Below, in pieces: positions 1 through 6,534 of a DNA stretch of 64,000 nucleotides. Within the stretch, counting starts at the first letter, position 1. Every line of letters starts with the position of its first letter. A program made the translations under genes and the position numbers. The notes below the pieces were generated by a model. That model did not search any database. It saw nothing but the letters and a program-made list of their open reading frames with translations, and was not told where the DNA came from. This DNA comes from Peristeroidobacter agariperforans. GTDB taxonomy: Bacteria > Pseudomonadota > Gammaproteobacteria > Steroidobacterales > Steroidobacteraceae. Location of the stretch: contig NZ_RYFW01000006.1 of assembly GCF_004138335.1 (NCBI RefSeq), positions 1 through 64,000 of the forward strand, read 5' to 3'.

Positions 1-111
1 AGAACAGGAGGGTGAGGAATTTTAAGTGACCGTAGCTGGGGAGTTTTGCGTGACCGATGACACCCACCGCTCGTATCCGCCAGCGGCGCGCAGCATCACG
101 GAGGACTGCGA

Positions 112-309
112 ATGACGACCCCTCGAATGCTTCGCTTGCCGCAGGTGATTGCACTCACCGGCCTTGGCCGCGACAGCATCTATCGGCTGGGCAATGCCGG
201 CCAATTCCCCCGCCCCCGAAAGATCAGCCAGCGTGCCAGCGCCTGGCGTGAGGATGAGATCCAGAAGTGGATTGAGTCGCGCCCTATCGCTGGCAAGTCG
301 GCGGCCTAA
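112..309 (+). CDS. AlpA-family phage/island regulator
   Basis: This 65-residue protein has the layout of AlpA/excisionase-like DNA-binding proteins. An N-terminal MerR-like helix-turn-helix opens with LRLPQVIALTGLGRDSIYRL, followed by a wing containing FPRPRKIS and a C-terminal helix with the W-x3-EI-x2-W pattern. Such proteins typically control integrase or excision genes in prophages and integrative elements. The start is ATG at 112, preceded by a good Shine-Dalgarno (CGGAGGA, 99-105). The stop overlaps the next ATG (TAATG at 307-311), so the two genes are probably translationally coupled. No full integrase is visible in the window. One may lie upstream of base 1, where it usually sits relative to alpA. 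Confidence 0.88.
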   Translation: MTTPRMLRLPQVIALTGLGRDSIYRLGNAGQFPRPRKISQRASAWREDEIQKWIESRPIAGKSAA

Positions 310-506
310 TGCGTGCCCACGCCGCCGCGCGCCAGCCTAGCGGGGCTGACGGCCGTAAGCATATCGACGGGAACGCCAACATCCTATCTATCCGACCCCG
401 ACGACGGATCGTAGAAATGCTCCGTGCTGTTGGGTTGAGCGTTGAGCTAAAGCGCATCGGTCGCTATGTCGTCCCGATCGTCACTATGGAGCGGCCGCGC
501 TCATGA
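309..506 (+). CDS. Small hypothetical island protein
   Basis: A 65-residue basic protein whose ATG overlaps the alpA-like stop (TAATG) and whose stop overlaps the next start at 503. This is the arrangement of a translationally coupled operon. I recognise no family. The C-terminal half (about residues 25-60) could form a short helix-strand unit (RRRIVEMLRAVGLSVELKRI followed by hydrophobic strands). The double overlap is the main support. The N-terminal third looks low in structure. Confidence 0.55.
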   Translation: MRAHAAARQPSGADGRKHIDGNANILSIRPRRRIVEMLRAVGLSVELKRIGRYVVPIVTMERPRS

Positions 507-1135
507 GCCGCCCCAGGAAGCGCAGGCATCGGCTGCCGCCCGGTAAGTTCGCCACCATCCCCGTCGATCATCTGAAGCGCGCTGCAGCCATTCTGAGCGC
601 TTCTGAGCTGCGCGTATGGTTGGCGCTCTGTGCGCAGTCCCAGCCCTGGAGCAATGGCACGGCGAAGCTTTGCCGGTCTGTGGTGAAAGAGTTCCATCTC
701 GGCTCATGGACGACGGTCAGCGATGCGACTCAAAAGCTGATCGATGCAAAGTTGATTGTTCGCACTCGGAAGTTCCGACCGCGCCACTGCGCACTTTACG
801 GCGTAACTCACATGCCCCTGAACTATGACGCGATGGAGAAAGCAAACGCCGTCGAAGCAGCCGACCAACTTGCTACAGACAGTTGTAGCAAGACACTCGC
901 TACAGATCCTGTAGCAAGAACTAACGGTGGGAGTAGCAAGTTGGGTCAAAACACCTCGGACTCGCTACAGCGTCTGTATCGTATCAAGGGAAAAAACCCT
1001 GCCGACTCGCTACAGGTGCTGTATCAGTCTAAGACTCTGCCATCCCCCACGGGGATTTCCGGGGCCGTCCCTCCGGTTTTCTCAGGTTCCGATTCCGCTC
1101 TTAGTGGCGAGCGGAGCGACACCAAATCTCAGTGA
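503..1135 (+). CDS. Winged-helix replication-initiator-like protein
   Basis: The protein has 210 residues. Residues about 15-110 look like the winged-helix domain of phage/plasmid initiators and helix-turn-helix proteins common in genomic islands. There is an opening strand (FATIPVDHL), a helix with SASELRVWLAL, a recognition helix region (GSWTTVSDATQKLIDAKLIV) and a wing ending in MPLN. Residues 120-210 are polar and probably disordered. The DNA encoding that tail contains four palindromic repeats (listed separately), as the origin lies inside gene O of phage lambda. It overlaps both neighbours: ATG 503 lies within the previous gene, and its TGA overlaps the next GTG (GTGA at 1132-1135). An initiator role is inferred from the domain plus embedded repeats. 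A simple transcription regulator is the alternative. Confidence 0.7.
   Translation: MSRPRKRRHRLPPGKFATIPVDHLKRAAAILSASELRVWLALCAQSQPWSNGTAKLCRSVVKEFHLGSWTTVSDATQKLIDAKLIVRTRKFRPRHCALYGVTHMPLNYDAMEKANAVEAADQLATDSCSKTLATDPVARTNGGSSKLGQNTSDSLQRLYRIKGKNPADSLQVLYQSKTLPSPTGISGAVPPVFSGSDSALSGERSDTKSQ
869..1025. repeat. Iteron-like palindromic repeats inside the initiator-like gene
   Basis: Four imperfect palindromes occur at 872-889 (GCTACA-N6-TGTAGC, extended to a 9-bp arm at 869-892), 899-915 (GCTACAG-ATC-CTGTAGC), 964-980 (GCTACAG-CGT-CTGTATC) and 1009-1025 (GCTACAG-GTG-CTGTATC). Three are preceded by CTC, giving CTCGCTACAG at 896, 961 and 1006. The octamer GTAGCAAG recurs at 885, 911 and 933. 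The offset from 899 to 964 is 65 bp, not a multiple of 3, so the repeat is kept at DNA level in different reading frames. That points to a protein-binding array such as iterons, not a peptide repeat. Confidence 0.72.
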
Positions 1136-1323
1136 GCGTGGCCATCATGAGCGTTACCCCTGTCGCGCCGATCACTCACGTCGATTTCCAAAAACGCACC
1201 GAGCAGTCGCTGACCGATCGCATCCGCATGCTGGCGGCCCAGGGCCTAAAGATTCGCGACATTTCCAGCTTGTTGCACATCCATCCGTTGATCGTCATAC
1301 GTGTGCTAGGCGGCCAGAAGTAG
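1132..1323 (+). CDS. Small helix-turn-helix protein
   Basis: This is a 63-residue protein starting with GTG at 1132 in a GTGA overlap with the preceding stop. An in-frame ATG at 1147 is an alternative start. The C-terminal half (about residues 28-60) reads as a resolvase/Hin-type helix-turn-helix: a helix with DRIRMLAAQGLKI, then RDISSLLHIH, a turn, and a second helix with LIVIRVLGGQK. It is probably a small DNA-binding partner of the island replication or control module. No precise family is assigned. Confidence 0.55.
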   Translation: MSVAIMSVTPVAPITHVDFQKRTEQSLTDRIRMLAAQGLKIRDISSLLHIHPLIVIRVLGGQK

Positions 1324-1423
1324 ACAGCTCTAAAATGGAGTAACAATCAGGAAGTTAGATATCGATTCAAAGGATGCAAATGGTGGCGATATCCAAGTGA
1401 TTTGTGATTCATAGGAGTCTGGT

Positions 1424-2035
1424 GTGCGAGGCGGATATCGATACAACGCTGGTCGGCCCGGCTGGCGACGCAAGTGCGAGCATATGTTGCGGTTCGACCT
1501 TCGACAGCTCACGAAGAGTGGGCGCGTTGCCGCCGGGCAGAGCTATAGCTGGTGCTGGTTTCGCGACGAAGAGAGGATTGCCAGCATCAGCGTGCGAACG
1601 ATCCCGGATGCATTCTTGCTCGACTACACTTGGACACCCAGCGGCAGCCGACCGCAGGTGATTGCGTGCCGGATCGAGCTGACGCAGACGCCGTGCGCGC
1701 TTGGCGGCTGCCGCCGCTGGTTTGTATGTCCAGACTGCGGGCGTTTGTGCCTAGTGCTGTTTGGGATCTCACGTCGCGGGAATTTCGCATGTCGCGCCTG
1801 CCAGCGCCTCGCCTATGCGAGCGAGGCGGAGAGCCCTGTAGATCGCTGTTGGCGCGCTCAGCGAAAGCTGGAGGCGAAGCTCACGGATGACGGCAAGCGC
1901 CCAAAAGGAATGCGTCAAAGGACTTTCGAGCGCATCAAGGACAAGTGGGCCACGATCGAGGAGCGCAAGGATAATTTGCTGTGGCCAAGCTTGCTGCGCT
2001 TGGCGGGGTATCTGGACCGGAAATCCCCAGTATAA
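1424..2035 (+). CDS. Zinc-ribbon protein of mobile elements, function unknown
   Basis: The protein has 203 residues. It starts with GTG at 1424, preceded by an AGGAG Shine-Dalgarno seven bases upstream. The pattern resembles a widespread uncharacterised family carried by prophages and integrative elements: a basic N-terminus, a central beta-rich part with W-x-W and SISVRTIPDAFLLDY, and a zinc ribbon. The likely metal ligands are C102, C105, C123 and C126 (CPDC, then CRAC). C91 and C96 lie just upstream. The tail (residues 140-195) is a charged helical region. No enzymatic motif is visible, and nucleic-acid binding is inferred from the ribbon and basic charge. Confidence 0.7.
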   Translation: MRGGYRYNAGRPGWRRKCEHMLRFDLRQLTKSGRVAAGQSYSWCWFRDEERIASISVRTIPDAFLLDYTWTPSGSRPQVIACRIELTQTPCALGGCRRWFVCPDCGRLCLVLFGISRRGNFACRACQRLAYASEAESPVDRCWRAQRKLEAKLTDDGKRPKGMRQRTFERIKDKWATIEERKDNLLWPSLLRLAGYLDRKSPV

Positions 2036-2092
2036 AGTCTTCGAAGCAGGCCATTATCTTGATGATGGCTTACGATCGGGGGCATCGCGCAC

Positions 2093-2584
2093 TCATTTGA
2101 GAATCACTGCCGGCTGCACTTGGCGCTTCTCGCATAGCTGAATGTAAGCTGACATGGCTTTCGTAAGTGCTATCCTAGATTCCCTCAGGGCGGCATCTAT
2201 CATCGGAGTGGTGATGGGCTTGTGCCTCTGAGTTAGGGCTTTTGGCTTGAGCGCGATCTGGCGCTGGTCGGCGTCGTCTGATATCAGCGCCATCGAGTGT
2301 GCTAAGTCATTGCGCTTGTTTTGGACGATCTCAACGTTACGGATTATTGTTTCAACGAGTTGCTTATCAGTTGAGTCGTGCGGCACGACTTCGAGCACTC
2401 TGTTGATGAGTTTCTTTCTAGTAGATAGTGCATCGATGGTGAAAAAGATCGCATGTGTTAGTTTGCTGTCGAGCTGAGCAAAGACCTGAAGCGTAAGGGC
2501 TAAGACTATCTCTGACGCCGTTGAATCCTGTACCAGCTTGCCAACCGCTATTAAGTACTTTTGAATTGCGGCGTTTTTTTTCAT
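2093..2584 (-). CDS. HEPN-like protein (Rx4H motif)
   Basis: This 163-residue, mostly alpha-helical protein has the motif KRNDLAHS, giving R91 and H96 in the Rx4-6H spacing typical of HEPN ribonuclease-fold proteins. Several HEPN families act as RNase toxins or defence effectors. Others are inactive helical scaffolds. The start is ATG 2584 with GGGGAAG just upstream. Base composition is visibly AT-richer than the flanking chromosome, and codon use differs, suggesting separate acquisition. No MNT nucleotidyltransferase antitoxin lies next to it, so toxin function is only a hypothesis. It is the downstream member of a minus-strand pair with the gene at 2726-2947. Confidence 0.55.
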   Translation of the reverse strand: MKKNAAIQKYLIAVGKLVQDSTASEIVLALTLQVFAQLDSKLTHAIFFTIDALSTRKKLINRVLEVVPHDSTDKQLVETIIRNVEIVQNKRNDLAHSMALISDDADQRQIALKPKALTQRHKPITTPMIDAALRESRIALTKAMSAYIQLCEKRQVQPAVILK

Positions 2585-2687
2585 GACTTCCCCGAAAAAG
2601 ATGAGCAGCGATTCGACGACACCTGGGGCATGCTAAGCGCGCCCCGAGGCTTCACGAACCGATCAAAGCGAAGCAAGCAAAGAATCA

Positions 2688-2711
2688 GAAGCCTGCTAAA
2701 TAGCGGGCTTC
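2688..2711 (-). terminator. Hairpin downstream of the 73-residue minus-strand gene
   Basis: GAAGCCTGCT and AGCGGGCTTC form a 10-bp stem with one wobble and a 4-nt loop. On the minus strand the stem is followed by a moderately T-rich stretch (TGATTCTTTGC). It lies 14 bases past the stop of the 2726-2947 gene and would separate it from the HEPN-like gene. Confidence 0.5.
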
Positions 2712-2725
2712 GTCGTTATGGAGAC

Positions 2726-2947
2726 CTACTTTGTCGTCCTTGACGCTCGGTCAAAGAGCGAAGGCTCTTTTAGAAGCCGCTCAGCGATATTTCGGTGCAG
2801 GCGAGCAAATTGTGCTAACGGTATGGTCACCCACAAGGGTTCGCTTTGTTCGCCTAGGAAATGGAAGGTCGCAGTTTGATTCTCTCGAGAAAGCTGAGCG
2901 TCAACTGTCTCGGCTGACAACTCACGGATAAATCTAGGCTCAACCAT
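2726..2947 (-). CDS. Small hypothetical island protein
   Basis: This is a 73-residue protein. Residues 22-45 look like two beta strands (TATFHFLG, LWVTIPL), followed by a helix (FARLHRNIAERLLKEPSLF). AGGAG sits nine bases before ATG 2947, which favours this strand over the overlapping plus-strand frame at 2731-2931. I recognise no family. It may be a small regulatory or accessory protein of the island. Confidence 0.5.
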   Translation of the reverse strand: MVEPRFIRELSAETVDAQLSRENQTATFHFLGEQSEPLWVTIPLAQFARLHRNIAERLLKEPSLFDRASRTTK

Positions 2948-3137
2948 TTTACGAGACTCCTGTTCTTAGTTTTCGCGCGTCGATCTCATCTTCGAACAAA
3001 CCGGACGCGCGTCCAGAGAGCATGACGGCCTTCCGCGCTGTCGGGGCCTTTCCGGGTTTGCAGGCTTGCGGGCTGTTCATTGTTTGATTTGCCTCGTTCC
3101 CCCTCCCTCCCTCCACGCGCACGCCTTTCAACTGACG

Positions 3138-3455
3138 CTACACGCTGCGTCGTCGCTTCCGGCCATCGACGCGCGGCGGAATCGGGCGGCCCGATCGTTC
3201 CAGTTCAAGCATGCGGCTGACGAGGTCAGTAGCCTCCAGGCCCAACGCCTTCGCATAGTCAGGCAACTCGATCGCCGACAGCATCCGCTCGCCAGATTCG
3301 ACAAGGTGCGCGAAGTTCACCGGCCGCTTCATGCTGGCCGACACTTCCCGTTGAGACTTGCCTGCGGCTTCGCGCGCCTCGATCACGACAGCCATTAGTG
3401 CCCGATGCCTCCTTGAGTACCGCTGTTGTGCCACCGAGATTCCCGCGCTCCGCAA
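3138..3455 (-). CDS. XRE-family (cI-like) repressor
   Basis: This 105-residue protein contains an XRE-type helix-turn-helix at about residues 20-85: a first helix with VIEAREAAG, then KSQREVSASM, a recognition segment RPVNFAHLVESGERM, and a closing region LPDYAKALGLEATDLVSRML. The FAHLVESGERM stretch corresponds to the usual 'xxxxxxE.G.R' signature of the family. The C-terminus is Arg/Lys-rich. It is transcribed divergently from the gene at 3564, with palindromic sites between them, which fits an island repressor acting on its own promoter. The start could also be the internal Met at residue 21. Confidence 0.8.
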   Translation of the reverse strand: MRSAGISVAQQRYSRRHRALMAVVIEAREAAGKSQREVSASMKRPVNFAHLVESGERMLSAIELPDYAKALGLEATDLVSRMLELERSGRPIPPRVDGRKRRRSV

Positions 3456-3463
3456 TAGGGGGC

Positions 3464-3520
3464 GCTACGAATAGCGGAGCATCTAGGAACTATCGAAATT
3501 CGTAGCACTCGCTACGGAAT
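3464..3520. promoter_or_regulatory. Operator-like palindromes in a divergent promoter region
   Basis: GCTACGAAT (3464-3472) is repeated in inverted form as ATTCGTAGC (3498-3506), followed by GCTACGGAAT (3511-3520). CGTAGC-ACTC-GCTACG (3501-3516) is a perfect 6-bp inverted repeat. The sites lie between the divergent XRE gene and the gene at 3564, as expected of repressor operators. The GCTAC core also occurs in the initiator-gene repeats at 872-1025. Confidence 0.55.
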
Positions 3521-3563
3521 CCTTAGCAGCCGTCTTTACCTCGCTTCAGGGAGAACGCCCGAA

Positions 3564-3962
3564 ATGTTGCGGAGCATCGTACAGGGAATCAGGCGATCCT
3601 TCAGACGCCCGATCGCGCACCTGATCACCTATGTCGAGCGCGATGGCACACCAGACTTGGACGTGTGGAGTAACCGTATGATGGCCGACATATGGGCCGA
3701 TCACTACCGGGAGGACGGCTGTACCGAGGTGACGGTGTCGCCCCTGTACGAGGATCGGGAGCTGCATGCGGCGCTAGCCGAGATCGACGCCAGACAGGAA
3801 AAAGCCCCGCCGATGATCGACACGGGCGGGACTCCAAGTGCGGATCAGCTATGCCTTCCGCTTGCCGACGAGACTATGCTCGACCACTCTAGGGATTGTC
3901 GTCCCGGTGGAAGCCACTCTATGGCCACAGGCGAAGGGGTAGAAATCGGGGTAGAAAGTTGA
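3564..3962 (+). CDS. Hypothetical island protein
   Basis: This 132-residue frame is divergent from the XRE repressor and starts with ATG 3564. A GGGAG element lies about 10 bases upstream. Residues 1-85 look structured: LITYVERDGTPDLDVW, then MADIWADHYREDG, then VTVSPLYEDRELHAALAEID. The tail after residue 90 is polar and less convincing. The middle has the look of a small alpha/beta protein, but no family is recognised. It would be the first gene controlled by the operator region. Confidence 0.45.
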   Translation: MLRSIVQGIRRSFRRPIAHLITYVERDGTPDLDVWSNRMMADIWADHYREDGCTEVTVSPLYEDRELHAALAEIDARQEKAPPMIDTGGTPSADQLCLPLADETMLDHSRDCRPGGSHSMATGEGVEIGVES

Positions 3963-4121
3963 AGCCAATCACGGATTTGACTGCTTTTCTTGGCATTTCC
4001 ACCCTTCTTTAGATGCCGGTCCCAGGCACCATCTCTCGATCCGCGGACTTCCACTAGAGTCCGCCTTACCCTCATCAAACCCTAGAAAGCAGGGGTTTTA
4101 CGTTCCACCGCGAGATCCTGC

Positions 4122-4376
4122 TCAAGCACCGCTCGCGTAGATACTCGCGACATAGCGTCCGCGGCCATCGCCATGTCCGAGGTCCAAAGACGTCGCCGCG
4201 CGTGCCTCACGCTCGCTTGAGCCTACGTCGCGGTATACCCGCATGCGCTCCTCTGCGAAGGCGTAACGGGCGCTGTGACTCTGAATGCCCGAACCACCCC
4301 AGCGTGCGTGACACACACCGGCCAGCTCGCATCCAATCCCATCGAAATCGGCTCGAAGTTCAGTCTTTCTACTCAT
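4122..4376 (-). pseudogene. Tyrosine-recombinase (Integrase_1-like) C-terminal remnant
   Basis: This 84-residue frame carries the end of a tyrosine recombinase catalytic domain. There is an HxxR motif (HSAR, followed by YAFAEERM), then LDLGHGDGRGRY with the second conserved His, and a terminal SIY supplying the nucleophile Tyr. The phrase LGHGDGRGRY is one I associate with island-type integrases of the Integrase_1 family. The N-terminal arm-binding domain and the first catalytic Arg are missing, and a stop lies only a few codons upstream (4394-4392). A GGAG element precedes ATG 4376, so a short product could still be made. I read it as a truncated integrase marking island decay. Confidence 0.5.
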
Positions 4377-5141
4377 CACCCTACTCCAAAGCTATTCCGT
4401 CAATTCACAAACACACACATCCGGACATTCCCAGCAGGAAACATTCCTGCCTTTCTCCATCGCGAGCGGCCGGATGTGCTAGTCCGGTCTGTTGAGTTTC
4501 GTGGCCTCACAACAGCACGTGCCGTTGCATGTACTGCTGCTCACGCATGAGCGTGAGATCGAGGCTGCCCTTGGAGGGCCGCTCGCGGTGGCTGACGAAG
4601 GGAGCTTCGTTGCGAAGCTATGGTTGATTGCGTCCGTTGCAGACGCGGTGTCACTTTTCCGCATCGGTGAAATGCGTTGCGGTGACAGTGGGTTGCGGCA
4701 GTGGGCCGTGTGCGGGAAATGCTGCTGTTGGCGCAGCTTTGTATGTTTACGTCGTTTGAAGAATGCTTGCCGCAGGAGACGACCGCTGGACAGCGGATTG
4801 GAGAAGAAAGGCGTCAGCGCCCGAGTGATGAGTCAGGACCACAACCTGGTTGGCTGCGCAGCTCTGGCTGGTCTGAAGCTGCTTAGGGTGCCTGCAACGC
4901 AGGCGGGTTACGACGATGCCCTCGTCGTCAGGGAATAAATCGTCGGTGCCGAGAATGCGCCAACGCCTATCGATCTGCAAACCACCATCGTGAGTGCGCG
5001 CGCTCTGCGTCCGCTGATTTCCGTAGAGAGCTGCAAGGCACGCGATTGGCGATTCAGCTCGCCGGACTTTCCGCAGGTGCTGCGGTCGACTCCGCCGCGG
5101 CGTGGGCCGCATTGCGGCTCTCCTGGAAAAACCCTCTTGAG

Positions 5142-5189
5142 CCGGGTGCGGCAAGGTCCGCCCTCAATGAGAGAAAGGGACGTATTACG
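5142..5189 (+). repeat. Diverged 48-bp direct repeat, copy 1
   Basis: Copy 1 begins CCGGGTGCGGCAAGG and ends GGGACGTATTACG. Ungapped alignment with copy 2 (5473-5520) gives about 36 of 48 identical positions, including a shared TGCGGCAAGG block and a shared ATG-x-GAGAAAG block. Confidence 0.5.
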
Positions 5190-5472
5190 CAGCCAGCTCG
5201 ATCTCGCATATCTATGCAATTTTTCGCATATCCACCAATCTCGCGTTCCAGCCCCGAGCACCGCAGCTGTCCCGCATTGAATGCACGCGAGCAACTGCAG
5301 CTGCTTTCTATACTTCCCTGATTTCCGGGCGGATATGCGCGGAGCTCCTGGCAACCGAAAGATGCGGCGGGACCTTCGGGGTAGGTGGTCGAGCTGACTG
5401 TGAAGAGAGCGAGAGACGTCAAGAACTTAGGTCTTGATTGTGGCGCCGGTCCCAGCGCCATCTCTTCGTGGT

Positions 5473-5520
5473 CCGGCTGCGGCAAGGCTCCGGCTCGATG
5501 CGAGAAAGCGACGAGTTATG
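5473..5520 (+). repeat. Diverged 48-bp direct repeat, copy 2
   Basis: Copy 2 begins CCGGCTGCGGCAAGG and ends GCGACGAGTTATG, five bases from the stop of the antitoxin frame at 5525. It matches copy 1 (5142-5189) at about three quarters of positions. It may be an old duplication or a pair of recombination sites. The role is unknown. Confidence 0.5.
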
Positions 5521-5524
5521 AGAC

Positions 5525-5797
5525 TCAGGCAACCTTGGTTGTAAGCTTTAACCCCAACGCTTTGACCACCTTCAGCACAGTCGAGAGACTCGGATTGCCC
5601 TCCGCTGGGAGCGCCTTGTACAACCCTTCGCGCGAGATGCCCGTATCCTTCGCAAGCTGTGCGCGCGCGCGAGCGATGTCTCCTAACGCCGCAGCGATGT
5701 ACGCAGCGTCATCGCCTGCCTCTTCCATGCAGGCTTCGAGATACGCGGCGAGGTCTTCGTCGGATTTGAGGTAGTCGACTACGTCGCGTGGACCAAC
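5525..5797 (-). pseudogene. Start-less addiction-module antidote (HigA-like)
   Basis: Residues from ATG 5728 onward (EEAGDDAAYIAAALGDIARA, then GISREGLYKAL and NPSLSTVLKVVKALGLKL) match the family of 'probable addiction module antidote' XRE proteins. The frame stays open further upstream to 5797 and reads RDVVDYLKSDEDLAAYLEAC, which is the usual N-terminal part of this family. However, no start codon exists before the TGA at 5800-5798, which is the GST stop in the same frame. The HTH start also seems two residues shorter than the family norm as I remember it. No HigB/RelE toxin is adjacent. This looks like an orphaned, 5'-truncated antitoxin joined to the GST gene. Translation from ATG 5728 would yield only 67 residues. 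Confidence 0.7.
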
Positions 5798-6454
5798 TCA
5801 GTCCGGCGTATGTCCCTTCAGCGGAAAATTTTCGCGCCACGGTCTCGCTTCGTCGACGACTCGCGCGATCGACGGATGCGCCAGCAAACGCGCTCGATAA
5901 TCCCTCAATGCGGTGAGCGATTCCGGGATCGGATAGCCCCAGTGGGCGTAGAAGAGCGCCGGCGCGGCTGCGCAGTCTGCGATGCTGAATACATTGTTCG
6001 CGGCCCACTCGCGCCCTTCCATCCAGCGGTTCAGCCACGCGTAGCTCTTGTTCAGCGTCGCCTTCGATTCGACATTCGCATAGGGATCGCGTTTGTCTTC
6101 GTCGCGCAACGCGTTCAGAACCATTCGCGACAGCGGCGCCATCACGTAGTCATCGAAAACACTATCCATCTGTCGGGCTTCGATGGCAGCGCGCGGATCC
6201 GACGGAACCATCGGCGGTGCGCTGCCGTGATGAAGGTCGAGGTACTCGATGATGGCCGCCGATTCGATCACGGTGCGCTCGCCATCGACCAACACTGGAA
6301 ACTGACCTGTCGGCGCGAGACGGCCAATCGCAGTGGCGTTGTCCGGATGATCGGCGTCGACCATCAGGAATTCGAACGCCACATTGCGCTCATAGGCTGC
6401 GATCAGCGCCTTCCAATAGAAGGCCGCGAACGGGTGACCGTAGATTCGCACCAT
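5798..6454 (-). CDS. Glutathione S-transferase family protein
   Basis: The protein has 218 residues, normal for a cytosolic GST. The N-terminal thioredoxin-like domain (1-80) has the GSH-site pattern PTGQFPVLVDG and ESAAIIEYLD. The all-helical C-terminal domain (90-210) contains the N-capping-type motif FSIADCAAAPALFY. The probable role is glutathione conjugation or peroxide/xenobiotic detoxification. The substrate cannot be inferred. The start is ATG 6454. Its TGA is the only stop separating it from the in-frame antitoxin remnant downstream. Confidence 0.9.
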   Translation of the reverse strand: MVRIYGHPFAAFYWKALIAAYERNVAFEFLMVDADHPDNATAIGRLAPTGQFPVLVDGERTVIESAAIIEYLDLHHGSAPPMVPSDPRAAIEARQMDSVFDDYVMAPLSRMVLNALRDEDKRDPYANVESKATLNKSYAWLNRWMEGREWAANNVFSIADCAAAPALFYAHWGYPIPESLTALRDYRARLLAHPSIARVVDEARPWRENFPLKGHTPD

Positions 6455-6534
6455 CGAGTTGCTCTCCGACGCTTCAGAGGGGGGCGCAGTCTACCCCTTC
6501 GTCGAGCGCCGCAACTGAACGGTGGGCAGCAGGC

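Larger units (their letters stand above)
4380..5524. other. Gene-poor decayed stretch
   Basis: No open frame here has convincing protein-like composition. The longest frames (plus 4492-4938; minus 4908-5354 and 5054-5485) are rich in Cys, Arg, Ser and Pro and show no recognisable domain. No tRNA, rRNA or CRISPR is visible. The stretch contains two diverged copies of a 48-bp sequence (5142-5189 and 5473-5520). It lies between an integrase remnant and a start-less antitoxin, so it is best read as eroded mobile DNA at the island-chromosome boundary. Confidence 0.5.

Noticed and set aside
2731-2931. Plus-strand frame of 66 residues opposite the small minus-strand gene
   Set aside because: The minus frame has a better ribosome site and a more protein-like composition. 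Both cannot be supported.
4492-4938. Plus-strand frame of 148 residues in the gene-poor stretch
   Set aside because: Its first half could pass for a protein, but the second half is Cys/Arg-rich. There is no domain and no convincing ribosome site, so I did not list it as a gene.
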